From assembly GCF_001676875.1 (NCBI RefSeq), contig NZ_JYKA01000002.1, positions 310,001 through 374,000 of the forward strand: a stretch of DNA of 64,000 nucleotides. Reading direction: 5' to 3'. Made by a program: the position numbers and the translations under genes. The DNA comes from Chromobacterium subtsugae. GTDB lineage: Bacteria; Pseudomonadota; Gammaproteobacteria; Burkholderiales; Chromobacteriaceae. Below are positions 1-8,799 of the stretch, in pieces. The first letter of the stretch is position 1. Every line of letters begins with the position of its first letter. Under the pieces are notes generated by a model that worked only from the letters and a program-made list of their open reading frames with translations, made no database searches and had not been told where the DNA came from.

Positions 1-1
1 T

Positions 2-1723
2 TTTCTGCCCGCCGTGGACGCGCTGGCTGCGGACATCGACCTGGACTTCCTGTGGGAATGCAGCCAGGACGACGAGTTCTCCTACCAGGACCTGGCCGCC
101 GACTATTTCGGCCACGCGCCGTCGGCCGTCGAGGCCGCCGCGCTGATCTGCCGGCTGCACGGCGCGCCGATGTACTTCTACAAAAAAGGCAAAGGCCGCT
201 ACAAGAAGGCGCCGCAGGACGCGCTGCAAGCCGCGCTGGCCGGCGTCGAGCGCAAGAAGCGCGAACAGGAGCAGATCGACGGCTGGGTCCGCGAGCTGAA
301 AACCGGCGCCCTGCCGGAAGCCATCCGCTCGCAGCTGATGACTCTGCTGTGGCGCCCCGACAAGAACACGCTGGAATACAAGGCCTTCGACCAGGCCAGC
401 CGCGAAACCGGCCTGCCGCCGCTGCGCCTGGCCGACAAGGTAGGCGGCATTCCCTCGGTGCCTGATTACCTGATGGCCGGCTTCCAGATGGAGTACTTCC
501 CCAAGGGCGTCGGCTTCGGCAAGTACGCGCCGCCGGCCGCGCTGCCGGAGCTGCCGCTGGCCTCGGCCCAGGCCTTCTCCATCGACGACGCCAACACCAC
601 CGAAATCGACGACGCCTTGTCGGTCGAGGAGCTGCCCAACGGCAACAAGCGCGTCGGCATCCACATCGCCGCGCCGACGCTGGGCGTGCCGGTGGATTCC
701 GACATCGAAAAGATGGTGCTGTCGCGCCTGTCCACCGCCTATTTCCCCGGCGACAAGATCACCATGCTGCCGGACGACGTGGTGCAGGCCTTCACCTTGC
801 AGGAAGGCCGCGCCTGCCCGGCGTTCTCGCTGTACGCCGAGGTGACGCCGGAGTTCGAGCCGGTGGCGTTCGAGAACCGCATCGAGCTGGTGCCGATCGC
901 CGCCAACCTGCGCCACGCCGAACTGGAACAGGTGTTCAATGAGCAGACGCTGGCCAACGATCCGGGCGTAGACTATCCGTTCAAACGCGAACTGGTGTGG
1001 CTGTGGCAGTTCGCCGAAGCGCTGGAAAAGCGCCGCGGCAAATACGACCCGACCCGCCCAGTGCAGCACGACTACAACATCGACGTGGTCGACGGCAAAG
1101 TGTCCATCACCATCCGCAAGCGCGGCGCGCCGATGGACAAGCTGGTCTCCGAACTGATGATCCTGGCCAACAGCGAATGGGGCCGCATGCTGGCCGAAGC
1201 CGACATCCCGGCGATGTACCGCGCGCAAAGCATGGGCAAGGTGCGGATGACCACCCGCCCCGAGCCGCACATGGGCCTGGGCGTGGCCCAGTACGCGTGG
1301 AGCACCTCGCCGCTGCGCCGCGCCAGCGACTTCATCAACCAGCGCCAGCTCTCGGCGATGATACGCGGCGAAAAGCCCTTGTTCGCCCAGGGCGACGCGA
1401 TGCTGTTCGCCATTCTGCGCGACTTCGACGCCACCTACGGCGCCTACCTGTCGTTCCAGGACAAGATGGAACACTACTGGTGCCTGAAGTATCTGCTGCA
1501 GGAAAACATCACCGAGCCGACCGCTTCCGTGATCAAGGAAGACCTGGTGCGCATCGACGGCCTGCCGCTGCGCCTGCGCATCCCGGGCCTGCCGGAACTG
1601 GCCCGCGGCGACCGCGTGCAGCTGTCGGTGGTGAAGGTGGACCTGCTGACCCAGGAAGTGGAGCTGCGCTACACCGGCCGCCTCGACCACGTCGAAGAGG
1701 CCGGCGAGGACGAAGAAAGCTGA
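2..1723 (+). CDS. RNase II-family 3'-5' exoribonuclease, 5'-truncated by window edge
   Basis: The frame is open to the window edge, so the N-terminus lies outside; the GTG at 14 is probably internal. The visible ~570 residues hold an RNB catalytic domain. Its signature SIDDANTTEIDDAL begins near residue 188 counted from position 14 and supplies the clustered aspartates that bind Mg2+ in RNase II/R enzymes. The last ~55 residues look like a small beta-barrel, possibly S1-like. Family role: processive 3'-5' degradation of RNA in the cytoplasm. The protein is not clearly RnR or Rnb; many betaproteobacteria carry this shorter RNB form. A strong terminator follows at 1755. The family call is firm, the exact subfamily is not. 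Confidence 0.9.
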   Translation, partial: FLPAVDALAADIDLDFLWECSQDDEFSYQDLAADYFGHAPSAVEAAALICRLHGAPMYFYKKGKGRYKKAPQDALQAALAGVERKKREQEQIDGWVRELKTGALPEAIRSQLMTLLWRPDKNTLEYKAFDQASRETGLPPLRLADKVGGIPSVPDYLMAGFQMEYFPKGVGFGKYAPPAALPELPLASAQAFSIDDANTTEIDDALSVEELPNGNKRVGIHIAAPTLGVPVDSDIEKMVLSRLSTAYFPGDKITMLPDDVVQAFTLQEGRACPAFSLYAEVTPEFEPVAFENRIELVPIAANLRHAELEQVFNEQTLANDPGVDYPFKRELVWLWQFAEALEKRRGKYDPTRPVQHDYNIDVVDGKVSITIRKRGAPMDKLVSELMILANSEWGRMLAEADIPAMYRAQSMGKVRMTTRPEPHMGLGVAQYAWSTSPLRRASDFINQRQLSAMIRGEKPLFAQGDAMLFAILRDFDATYGAYLSFQDKMEHYWCLKYLLQENITEPTASVIKEDLVRIDGLPLRLRIPGLPELARGDRVQLSVVKVDLLTQEVELRYTGRLDHVEEAGEDEES

Positions 1724-1754
1724 GCCCGTCCCCTATCTGACTCCAAGCCGCCGC

Positions 1755-1778
1755 GCCGCCGGGCCCGGCGGCTTTTTC
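1755..1778 (+). terminator. Rho-independent terminator after the RNase II gene
   Basis: GCCGCCGGG pairs with CCCGGCGGC (1755-1772), followed directly by five T. It lies 32 bases after the stop codon of the exoribonuclease gene. Confidence 0.85.
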
Positions 1779-1804
1779 GCGCTCAAACCAGGAAGGACGC
1801 CGCC

Positions 1805-2533
1805 ATGTCCTTGTCGCCGTGGCCTGCGTCCATCGCGCGCTGGAAGCGCCGCAGGCCCGCCGCCGCGCAGTCCAGCTCCATCATGGCGCTGGAAAACTTC
1901 GCCCAGGTGGTGGCAGAGGCCCGCGCCGGCACGCCGCTAAAGCCGCGCCGTGGTAGCCACGCCGCTGCCGCTGCCGCTGTACCACGTGTTCGCGCTGGCC
2001 ATCAATTGCCTGTTGGTCAACCGGCTGGGCGGCCAATGCCTGCTGGACGACGCCGGCCGGCCGATGGCCGACGGCGAGGCCGGCGAAGTCTGCGTGCGCG
2101 GCCCGCAGATCATGGCCGGCTACTGGCAGCGGCCGGAAGACAGCGCCAAGGCCTTCCATCCCGACGGCTTCTTCGCCACCGGCGACATCGGCGTGCGCAC
2201 CGCCGACGCCGCAAGAAGGACATGGTGCTGGTATCGGGCTTCAATGTTTACCCCAACGAAGTGGAGGACGTGGTGGAGGACGTGGTGGCGCGGCATCCGG
2301 GCGTGCGCGAGGTAGCCTGCGTCGGCGTGCCCGACACGCGCAGCGGCGAGGCGGTGAAGATCGTGGTGGTGCGCCAGGACCCGGCGCTGACGGTGGACGA
2401 GCGGCTGCGCCATTGCCGCGACGCCCTTACCGGCTACAAGGTGCCGCGCCATGTCGAATTCCGCGACGAGCTGCCCAAGTCCAACGTCGGCAAGATCTTG
2501 CGGCGCGAACTGCGCGGCGGCCAGGGCGCCTGA
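1805..2533 (+). pseudogene. fadD: Degraded long-chain acyl-CoA ligase (fadD) remnant
   Basis: Fragments of a FadD-type AMP-binding enzyme lie in more than one frame. From about 1950 one frame reads [15 protein letters not shown] and then jumps to the late core ([20 protein letters not shown], then FFATGDIGV), so roughly 150 central residues are missing. Around 2215 the frame shifts, and the C-terminal domain continues with [20 protein letters not shown] and ends in [14 protein letters not shown], the catalytic-lysine A10 motif. The first ~200 residues of a normal ~560-residue ligase are absent. A 12-bp tandem duplication repeats VEDV. No product could form an active adenylate-forming enzyme. 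An intact fadD probably exists elsewhere. Confidence 0.85.
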
Positions 2534-2554
2534 AGCGCGCCCGGGCAGGCCGGA

Positions 2555-3376
2555 TCAGAACATGTCGTCGACCTGGGTGCAGGCCTGCTGCAGCGGCTCC
2601 ATCGCCGCCTCCACCCGCTCCCGGCCCAGCCCCAGCCGCTCCAGCACCCGCTCCGGCAGGCTGACCAGCATGTCGGCCACGCCCATCTCATTGCGGAAGC
2701 CCGCCACCAGGAAGGTGGACAGCCCGATCAGCAGCGCGTACGGCGACGCGTCTTCGTTCAGCAGGTCGTGCTGGTTGTAGATCGCCTCCTGGATCGCGTC
2801 CGGGAAATTCCAGCGCCGCGCCAGCTCCGCGCCCAGCTCGGTCAGATCCATGCCCAGCAGCATGCGTTCGGTGCTGATGCGCTCGGCGCCGCCGGCGACG
2901 ATCTTGTCTATCTGCTGCGCCTGCTCCGGCACCGCCACGTACAGCACCAGTTCGCCGATATTGGCCAACAGGCCGCAGGTATAGCCAAGCTGCGCGTCCA
3001 GGCCCGCCAGCTTGGCCAGCAGCTTGGCGGTGTTGGCCATCGCGAAGCAGCGCGTCCAGAACGCCTTCATGTCGAAGCCGTGGATGCCCAGCGTGGCGCC
3101 GGTGACGCCGGAGGCGATCACCAGCACCCTGAGGTTGTCGAAGCCCAGCAGCACCACCGCGTCGTCCAGCGAACCCACCTTGCGGCTGCTGCCGAAGCGC
3201 GCGCTGTTGGCCAGCCGCAAAACCCGCGCCGTCAGCACCTGATCGTGGCCGACCTTGTCGGTGATTTCGTCGATCTTGACGTCATTGCGATGGAAACTGG
3301 CCACCAGCTCCTGCACCACCTTGGGCACCATAGGCAGCTTGCCCGACGCCTTCTCGAAGATCTCGGCCACTTGCAT
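2555..3376 (-). CDS. HDOD domain protein
   Basis: This 273-residue cytoplasmic protein is almost entirely an HDOD domain (residues ~10-210), a catalytically weak relative of HD phosphohydrolases found in bacterial signalling. Visible family features are the opening KLPMVPKVVQELVASFHRND, the LANSARFGSSRKVGSLDDAV segment and the GLLANIGELVL helix. HDOD proteins are linked to c-di-GMP, motility and stress signalling, but no specific partner can be read here. The start is the ATG at 3376 with GGGAGAG upstream; a GTG lies one codon earlier. It is divergent from the chemoreceptor gene, with ~220 bases between them. Confidence 0.85.
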   Translation of the reverse strand: MQVAEIFEKASGKLPMVPKVVQELVASFHRNDVKIDEITDKVGHDQVLTARVLRLANSARFGSSRKVGSLDDAVVLLGFDNLRVLVIASGVTGATLGIHGFDMKAFWTRCFAMANTAKLLAKLAGLDAQLGYTCGLLANIGELVLYVAVPEQAQQIDKIVAGGAERISTERMLLGMDLTELGAELARRWNFPDAIQEAIYNQHDLLNEDASPYALLIGLSTFLVAGFRNEMGVADMLVSLPERVLERLGLGRERVEAAMEPLQQACTQVDDMF

Positions 3377-3599
3377 CACTCGCTCTCCCGTCCGGGTATA
3401 GGTGGTTTGAGCTTAGGCAATACCATGGCGAATGGAAGGGGAAACGCCGCCGGCTGGCCATCGGTACCGTCGCGCGGCCGCCGGCGATGGCAAGAATGAG
3501 TTTCCCTATTTGCCGCGCGGCAACTATTTTTCAGCATATGGGGCGCGCCGCGGCTCGGCCCCATCGCCGCGCGGCCTGGCCGCCTCATAGGAGAAACCG

Positions 3600-5228
3600 A
3601 TGCTGCACCAACTCTCCGTCAAGCAGAAGCTGCTGGCCGGCTACGGCCTGATGATTCTGATCCTGGCAGCCATCGTGCTGACAGCCATCCTCAAGCTGAA
3701 CGCCATCCAGGCCAAGGAAGTGGAAATCACCGAAAACCGCTATCCGAAGGCGGCGCTGTGCAACAAGATCGTGCTGGCCACCATGGGCGTGGCGCGCGCG
3801 GTGCGCGACGCCATCATCGCCCAGAGCCCGCAGGAAATCGAAGCCAATATCAGCAAGGCGGAGGAGTTGCGCGCGCAGAACACCGCCAGCCTGGAACAAC
3901 TGGACAAGACCCTGGTGTCCGCCAAGGGCCGCGAAGTCTTCACCCGGGTGCAGCAGGCCCGCGGCGCGCTGTCCGCGCTGTACGCGCCGCTGTATGCGCT
4001 GATCCGCGCCAACAAGGACGCGGAGTCGGTCGCCTTTTTGAAGCAGCGCTTCGTGCCGGCCAACGCGGCCTTCGCCCAGACGCTGGACGAGCTGACCGCC
4101 TACCAGAACGACAAGGTGCAGCAGGCGCTGGACGACAGCAAGGCCGCCTATAACCAGGCCGTCACCATCATGCTGATCTCCGCCGCCATCGCGCTGGCCA
4201 TCGCGGTGACGGTGGCGCTGTTCGTCGCCAATCTGGTGACCACCCCGCTGCGCAAATCGGCGCAACTGGTGCGCAACATCCAGCAGGGCGACCTGTCCGG
4301 CGCCGACGAGTCGCTGCCCGATTCCCGCGACGAGGCGGTGGAAATCGCCCGCATCATCCAGCACATGCGCCAGGGCCTGCGCGAAGTGGTGTCCAGCATC
4401 CAGGACAACGCCAACCAGGTGTCCGACTCGGCCCATGAGCTGGCCAGCATGGCGCAGCAGGTGGCCGGCGGCGCCCAGCGCCAGTCCGAGGCCACCGCCG
4501 AGGCGGCGGCCACCATCGAACAGCTGACCGTCAGCATCAACCATGTCGCCGACAACTCAGACCAGGCCTCGCGCCAGGCGCGGGAGGCCGGCGACCTGGC
4601 CGGGCGCGGCGGCCACGCGGTGCAGGCCTCGGTGGGCAAGATCCAGTCGGTCAGCAGCGCGGTGGCCGCCACCTCAGAGGAAATGCGCACGCTGACCGGC
4701 GAGGTGCAGCGCATCGGCAATATCGTCACCGTGATCCGCGACGTGGCCGACCAGACCAATCTATTGGCGCTGAACGCCGCCATCGAGGCCGCCCGCGCCG
4801 GCGAGATGGGCCGCGGCTTCGCGGTAGTGGCGGACGAGGTGAGAAAACTGGCCGAACGCACCGCCAGCTCGGCGCAGGAAATCACCCAGATGATCACCGC
4901 CATCCAGCAGGGCGTGGAGAAAGTGGTGGGCAGCATGGAGCAGAGCCTGGCCAGCGTCGACGCGGTCTCCGGCAGCGCGCGCGAGGCCAGCGACTCGATG
5001 GAGGAGATCGCCGGCAGCACCCATTCCATCGTCGGCACCATAGGCAACATCACCAGCGCGCTGGGCGAGCAGCGCACCGCCAGCCTCAGCCTGGCGCAGA
5101 GCATGGAGCAGGTATCGCAGATGGCCGAGGCCAACAGCGCCACCGTGGAGGAGCTGGCCACCACCTCCAGCGAGCTGAACGCGCTGTCGCACAATCTGCA
5201 GAACGTGACCGCGCGCTTCCGGCTGTAG
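3600..5228 (+). CDS. Methyl-accepting chemotaxis protein
   Basis: This is a 542-residue inner-membrane chemoreceptor. TM1 is at ~11-30, a periplasmic four-helix-bundle type ligand domain at ~31-187 and TM2 at ~188-210. A HAMP linker follows (~212-265), then the coiled-coil signalling hairpin, whose conserved tip contains [20 protein letters not shown] and [16 protein letters not shown]. The length matches the 36-heptad class (Tsr-like). There is no C-terminal CheR/CheB tethering pentapeptide. RBS AGGAG lies 8 bases before the ATG. The ligand is unknown. Its divergent neighbour is an HDOD protein; no che genes are in the window, so it presumably joins a chemotaxis array encoded elsewhere. Confidence 0.95.
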   Translation: MLHQLSVKQKLLAGYGLMILILAAIVLTAILKLNAIQAKEVEITENRYPKAALCNKIVLATMGVARAVRDAIIAQSPQEIEANISKAEELRAQNTASLEQLDKTLVSAKGREVFTRVQQARGALSALYAPLYALIRANKDAESVAFLKQRFVPANAAFAQTLDELTAYQNDKVQQALDDSKAAYNQAVTIMLISAAIALAIAVTVALFVANLVTTPLRKSAQLVRNIQQGDLSGADESLPDSRDEAVEIARIIQHMRQGLREVVSSIQDNANQVSDSAHELASMAQQVAGGAQRQSEATAEAAATIEQLTVSINHVADNSDQASRQAREAGDLAGRGGHAVQASVGKIQSVSSAVAATSEEMRTLTGEVQRIGNIVTVIRDVADQTNLLALNAAIEAARAGEMGRGFAVVADEVRKLAERTASSAQEITQMITAIQQGVEKVVGSMEQSLASVDAVSGSAREASDSMEEIAGSTHSIVGTIGNITSALGEQRTASLSLAQSMEQVSQMAEANSATVEELATTSSELNALSHNLQNVTARFRL

Positions 5229-5311
5229 CGGGCCTGTCCTTGCGGCGCGGCGGTCGCCCGGCCGTCATGCCGCCGTGGCACACTGGCGGCTCCATCTCAC
5301 GGAGCCCCACC

Positions 5312-6052
5312 ATGAAAACTACGCTGCGTAACGCCGCAGTCCTGCTGGCCGGCCTGGCGCTGTGCGGCGCCGCCGCCGCCAAGACCCTGCGTTTTTCCGG
5401 TTACGACTGGGAAGTGCGCAATCAGGGCAGCAGCGGCCCCGGCCCCAATGTCTGGGACGACGACAACGCCTGGCTAGACGCCCAGGGCCGGCTGCACCTG
5501 AAAATCGCCAAGCGCGGCGGCCAATGGACCGCCGCCGAACTCTACCTGCCGCAGCGGCTGGGCTTCGGCCGCTACCAGTTCAAGCTGATCGGCCGGCCCG
5601 ACCAGTTCGACCCCAACATCGTGCTGGGCCTGTTCAACTACCCGACGCCCGATGTCGGCCCCGATGGCAGCAACGAGATCGACATCGAATTCTCGCGCTG
5701 GGGCAGCTCAAGCAACCCGATGGGCAACTACACCGTCTATCCGGCCCAGGCCGGCCTGCAGTCGACCTCGTACAGCTTCGATTTCGCCCTCAACGGCGGC
5801 TACAGCACCCACCGCTTCGACTGGAACGCCGGCCAGGTCTATTACCAGTCGCTGCACGGCTTCCAGGACAGCGACCAGTACCCGATCGCCAGCTGGCGCT
5901 TCGCCCCGACCGACGCCGCCCGGCGCGTGCCGCAGCAACCGCTGCCGGTGCACATCAATCTGTGGCTGTTCCAGGGCAAGCCGCCGGCGGACGGCAAGGA
6001 GGTGGAAGTGGTGATCCAGGAGTTCAAGTTCGTCCCGGCGGCGGCGCGCTAG
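5312..6052 (+). CDS. Secreted glycoside hydrolase family 16 protein
   Basis: This is a 246-residue exported protein. A signal peptide (MKTTLRNAAVLLAGLALCG) probably ends in the AAAAK region near residue 22, and a single GH16 beta-jellyroll domain follows. The motif NEIDIEFSRW carries the family nucleophile and acid/base glutamates (E-x-D-x-E). GH16 enzymes cut beta-1,3/1,4-glucans and related polysaccharides; the substrate cannot be fixed from this sequence. The ATG at 5312 with CGGAG upstream is preferred over an upstream in-frame ATG at 5240 because it begins the signal peptide. It stands alone between a chemoreceptor and a convergent methyltransferase. Confidence 0.88.
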   Translation: MKTTLRNAAVLLAGLALCGAAAAKTLRFSGYDWEVRNQGSSGPGPNVWDDDNAWLDAQGRLHLKIAKRGGQWTAAELYLPQRLGFGRYQFKLIGRPDQFDPNIVLGLFNYPTPDVGPDGSNEIDIEFSRWGSSSNPMGNYTVYPAQAGLQSTSYSFDFALNGGYSTHRFDWNAGQVYYQSLHGFQDSDQYPIASWRFAPTDAARRVPQQPLPVHINLWLFQGKPPADGKEVEVVIQEFKFVPAAAR

Positions 6053-6066
6053 GAAGAAAACCGAAC

Positions 6067-6086
6067 GGCGGGACGAACGCCCCGCC
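6067..6086. terminator. Hairpin between convergent genes
   Basis: GGCGGG (6067-6072) pairs with CCCGCC (6081-6086) around an 8-base loop. On the minus strand it is followed shortly by a T-rich stretch, so it could end the methyltransferase transcript; the T run is not immediately adjacent. Confidence 0.45.
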
Positions 6087-6100
6087 GCATTGCGCCGTCA

Positions 6101-6922
6101 TCAGTAGGCGAAGCGCTCGCGCAGGTCCATCAGGTTCAATTCGTCCAGGATGGCCAGTTGGCGCTCGCGGGCGCTGCTCTTGCCCTTGCCGGTCTTCTTG
6201 GCGATGATCAGCTCGTTCTTCATCGAGTGCTCCCAGCCGACCAGCTCGGTCACCGTCAACTGGTAGCCGCGCGCCTCCAGCTGCAGGCAGCGCAGAACAT
6301 TGGTCAGCTGGCTGCCGAATTCGCGGGTATGGATCGGGTGGCGCCACAGCTCGGACAGCGGCGTCTTGCCGAAGGTCTCGTTCTTCTTCTGCCGCAGCGT
6401 CGCCGCCACCTCGGCCTGGCAGCAGGGCACCAGCACGATGTACTTGGCGTCCTTGGCCAGCGCGAAGCGGATGGCGTCGTCGGTGGCGGTGTTGCAGGCA
6501 TGCAACGCGGTGATGATGTCCACCTGCGCCGGCAACGCGGCGGAGGTGATCGACTGCTCGACGCTGAGGTTGAGGAAGCTCATGCCGGCGAAGCCCAGCC
6601 GCCTGGCCAATTCATCCGACTTGTCCACCAGCTCCTGGCGGGTTTCCACGCCGTAGACATGGGCGCCCGGCTTGTCCTTCAGGAACAGGTCGTACAGGAT
6701 GAAGCCGAGGTAGGACTTGCCGGCGCCGTGGTCGGCCAGCGTCATCGCGCCCTTGCTGGCCAGCACGTCGGCCATCAACGGTTCGATGAACTGGTACAGG
6801 TGGTAAACCTGCTTCAGCTTGCGGCGGGTGTCCTGGTTGATCTTGCCGTCGCGGGTGAGGATGTGCAGCTCTTTGAGCAATTCCAGCGACTGCTGCGGTT
6901 TGATTTCGGGAATCAGGCTCAT
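6101..6922 (-). CDS. SAM-dependent methyltransferase, METTL25/RRNAD-like
   Basis: This is a 273-residue cytoplasmic protein with a class I methyltransferase fold. Motif I is ADHGAGKSYLGF (~residues 67-78), followed by an acidic motif II (YGVETRQELV) and a conserved TALHACNTATD...VLVPCCQAE block. The PCC element resembles the METTL25/RRNAD1 group of putative RNA methyltransferases. The substrate is unknown. The start at 6922 is chosen because GCAGGAGG sits 6-7 bases upstream; a further in-frame ATG at 6943 lacks this. The gene is monocistronic and convergent with the GH16 gene; a large non-coding interval lies upstream. Confidence 0.75.
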   Translation of the reverse strand: MSLIPEIKPQQSLELLKELHILTRDGKINQDTRRKLKQVYHLYQFIEPLMADVLASKGAMTLADHGAGKSYLGFILYDLFLKDKPGAHVYGVETRQELVDKSDELARRLGFAGMSFLNLSVEQSITSAALPAQVDIITALHACNTATDDAIRFALAKDAKYIVLVPCCQAEVAATLRQKKNETFGKTPLSELWRHPIHTREFGSQLTNVLRCLQLEARGYQLTVTELVGWEHSMKNELIIAKKTGKGKSSARERQLAILDELNLMDLRERFAY

Positions 6923-7062
6923 GGCGGCCTCCTGCAATTTCAATGCCGCGATTGTAGCAGAGCGCTCATCCCGCGCCCGAGCCGGAGTCTGCCCGCAATC
7001 TTCATCGTCTTGAATCCGCTGCGCGGATAATGATTTTCATAGCCGGGGCTGCCCGGCGAGCA

Positions 7063-7246
7063 GAGAGGGGATATTTGCTTGGCCAAATATCCCCTCCACC
7101 CCTAAAGGCCACCCTGCAAGCCTGGCCTTCGGCTACCCGCCGGGTCGGGTCAGGCCCGAGGCGCGGCTGAACTCGCCCCGCGCTAACGTCGCGGGGCTCA
7201 AACAAGCAGCCGCTTAAAACCTCGGGCCTGCCACCCAGCGGCAGGC
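7063..7246. repeat. Inverted-repeat-rich non-coding segment
   Basis: In the ~400-base gene-free interval 6923-7326 five separate inverted repeats are packed into 184 bases. They are a perfect 13-bp stem (7063-7075 with 7082-7094), AAGGCCA/TGGCCTT (7103-7109 with 7121-7127), an 11-bp pair CAGGCCCGAGG/CCTCGGGCCTG (7151-7161 with 7220-7230) enclosing GCCCCGCG/CGCGGGGC (7175-7182 with 7190-7197), and GCCTGCC/GGCAGGC (7226-7232 with 7240-7246). The last pair overlaps one arm of the enclosing pair, so two alternative folds are possible. No convincing ORF is present. It could be an interspersed repeat or a structured RNA; copy number cannot be judged here. Confidence 0.55.
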
Positions 7247-7326
7247 TTGAAGGGATTCCGGGCGCATCGCATACATGTTGCGCGTCGTCTCTCGCAAGTT
7301 CGATACGAAAGATCGCGAACCACCTC

Positions 7327-7998
7327 TCAGGGCTTCTTCACCACTTCCTGCTCGACCACCAGATCCAGAATCCAGCGGATGGAAGGAGCGTCGGCCGGCG
7401 GATTGTCCACCTTCACTTCCTTGATCCGCAGCCGGTAGGCGACGCCGGGCTCGGGCTGGAAGCCTTCGATCTCGCCGTAATGCAGCTCCCACGGCTTGGA
7501 CTTGTCGTCGCGCACCTGCAGGCATTGCATAGGCGCGACGCCGACGCAGGCCTTGCGCTGCGGCGCGACATAGATGAACTTGATCTCGCCCTGCGGCTGG
7601 CGTTCGAAGATCAACGCGTCCTTGCCGTCGGACAACTTCAGCCGTCCGCCGTCCAGGCTGGCCGTCATGCCGGCCTCCAGCTGGCGCGACAGCTTGGCGT
7701 CGCGCTGCATCGCCTCGGGCGGGCACATCATCAGCGTCGAGGCCAGCCGTTCGGCGCGCAGCTTGCCGTCTTCCAGCGCGGCCGGACCGAACATGCCGTT
7801 GCAGCCGGCCTTGGCGAACAGCCGCTGCTGGTCGATGCGCAGCAAGATGGCCTGCTCGCCGCCATTGGTCTGCTTCCATTCGCCCTGCAGCTCGGCCAGG
7901 GAAGGGGGCGCGGCGGAAACGGCGGGCGCGCTCGGCGCGGCGCAAGCGCTCAGCAGGGTCGCGCTCAGGGCCAATAGGGACAAGCGTTGCAGCATCAT
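7327..7998 (-). CDS. META/DUF4377 lipoprotein
   Basis: This 223-residue predicted lipoprotein has lipobox LLSACAAP, with the acylated cysteine near residue 19. Two domains follow: a META (HslJ-like) domain at ~35-135 with the typical AGCNGMFG segment, and a DUF4377 domain at ~140-220 (IYVAPQRKACVG, then WELHYGEIEGFQPEPGVAYRLR). HslJ-type META domains are linked to envelope or heat stress tolerance; the function here is unknown. Paired ATG codons (7998, 7995) follow a CAGGAAA ribosome site. It lies 49 bases downstream of a paralogue with the same two-domain architecture, suggesting an ancient tandem duplication and cotranscription. Confidence 0.8.
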   Translation of the reverse strand: MMLQRLSLLALSATLLSACAAPSAPAVSAAPPSLAELQGEWKQTNGGEQAILLRIDQQRLFAKAGCNGMFGPAALEDGKLRAERLASTLMMCPPEAMQRDAKLSRQLEAGMTASLDGGRLKLSDGKDALIFERQPQGEIKFIYVAPQRKACVGVAPMQCLQVRDDKSKPWELHYGEIEGFQPEPGVAYRLRIKEVKVDNPPADAPSIRWILDLVVEQEVVKKP

Positions 7999-8047
7999 GA
8001 TTTCCTGATAAATAAGCTATGACGCGCCGCGGCCGCGGTGGTTCCGT

Positions 8048-8713
8048 TCAGTCGGCCAGCGGCGTCACGGTTTCGCGGTATACCACTTTCAGCAATTGCA
8101 GCGCCGGCTGGCCGTCAACGGACGGCACGCCTTGCAGCTTCAGGTAATAGCGGCTGCCGGCCTCCGGCACGAAGCCGGCGATGGAGCCGGCGTAGCTGCG
8201 CCAGGGCTGGTCCTCGCTGCTGCGCACCCGCAGACAGGCGGCGGCGCCCGCGCCGCAGGGCTGGCTGGCGACATACCAGTACTGCTCGCCGGCCACCGGC
8301 CGCAGCGCGGCGACGGCCGGCACCGGCGGCTCCGCCGCGACGGCGGCGGTCTGGCGGACGAAGCGGTAGCCGGTCTTGCCCGCCAGCAGGGTCAGGTGCT
8401 TGCCGTCCTCGGCCGGCAGCAGGCGGAACGGCGCCGACAGCAATTTCAGCAGCGCCTGTTCGCGGCGCATCACCTCCGGCGCGCACAGTTTGCGCGTGGC
8501 CGCCACCTGATGTTTGCCGTCGTCGTCTATGCCCAGCGTGAAGCGGTTGCAGCCGGCGAAGCCGCTGATGCGGCTGTCGGCGATGCTCAGCGTCGGCAGC
8601 GGCGCTGCCTGCGCCGGCGCCTCCAGCAGCCATTCGGTGTTCTGCAGCTTCGGTTCGGCCTGGGTCGGCAGCATCATGCTGCCGCTGATCAGAATGGAGC
8701 TGAGGATGGGCAT
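8048..8713 (-). CDS. META/DUF4377 periplasmic protein
   Basis: This 221-residue paralogue of the next gene downstream has a short signal-like N-terminus (MPILSSILISGSMMLPTQAE) without a lipobox, so it is probably periplasmic rather than lipidated. The META part has FAGCNRFTLG and a later LCAPEVMRREQALLKLL. The DUF4377 part contains YVASQPCGAGAAACLRVRSS and IAGFVPEAGSRYYLKLQGV. Two cysteines in each copy flank the same loop (ACVGVAPMQC versus CGAGAAAC), suggesting a conserved disulphide. RBS AAGGAA precedes the ATG. The pair probably forms one operon; its physiological role is not known. Confidence 0.75.
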   Translation of the reverse strand: MPILSSILISGSMMLPTQAEPKLQNTEWLLEAPAQAAPLPTLSIADSRISGFAGCNRFTLGIDDDGKHQVAATRKLCAPEVMRREQALLKLLSAPFRLLPAEDGKHLTLLAGKTGYRFVRQTAAVAAEPPVPAVAALRPVAGEQYWYVASQPCGAGAAACLRVRSSEDQPWRSYAGSIAGFVPEAGSRYYLKLQGVPSVDGQPALQLLKVVYRETVTPLAD

Positions 8714-8761
8714 GCGCGTTCCTTTGTCTGGTCGGGACGGGGCAGGCGGCGGATGGCGAAC

Positions 8762-8780
8762 CGCCCGCCGGCGGCGGGCG
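8762..8780. other. GC-rich stem-loop between pntB and the META genes
   Basis: CGCCCGCC (8762-8769) pairs with GGCGGGCG (8773-8780) over a 3-base loop, 20 bases beyond the pntB stop. No T run follows, so it may be an mRNA 3'-end stabiliser or a weak terminator. Confidence 0.4.
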
Positions 8781-8799
8781 ATTCGACAGCGGCGGCGGG

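Noticed and set aside
7002-7205. 67-codon minus-strand frame in the inverted-repeat segment
   Set aside because: It spans several hairpins, lacks a ribosome site and resembles no protein I know; a structured or repeat DNA explanation fits better.
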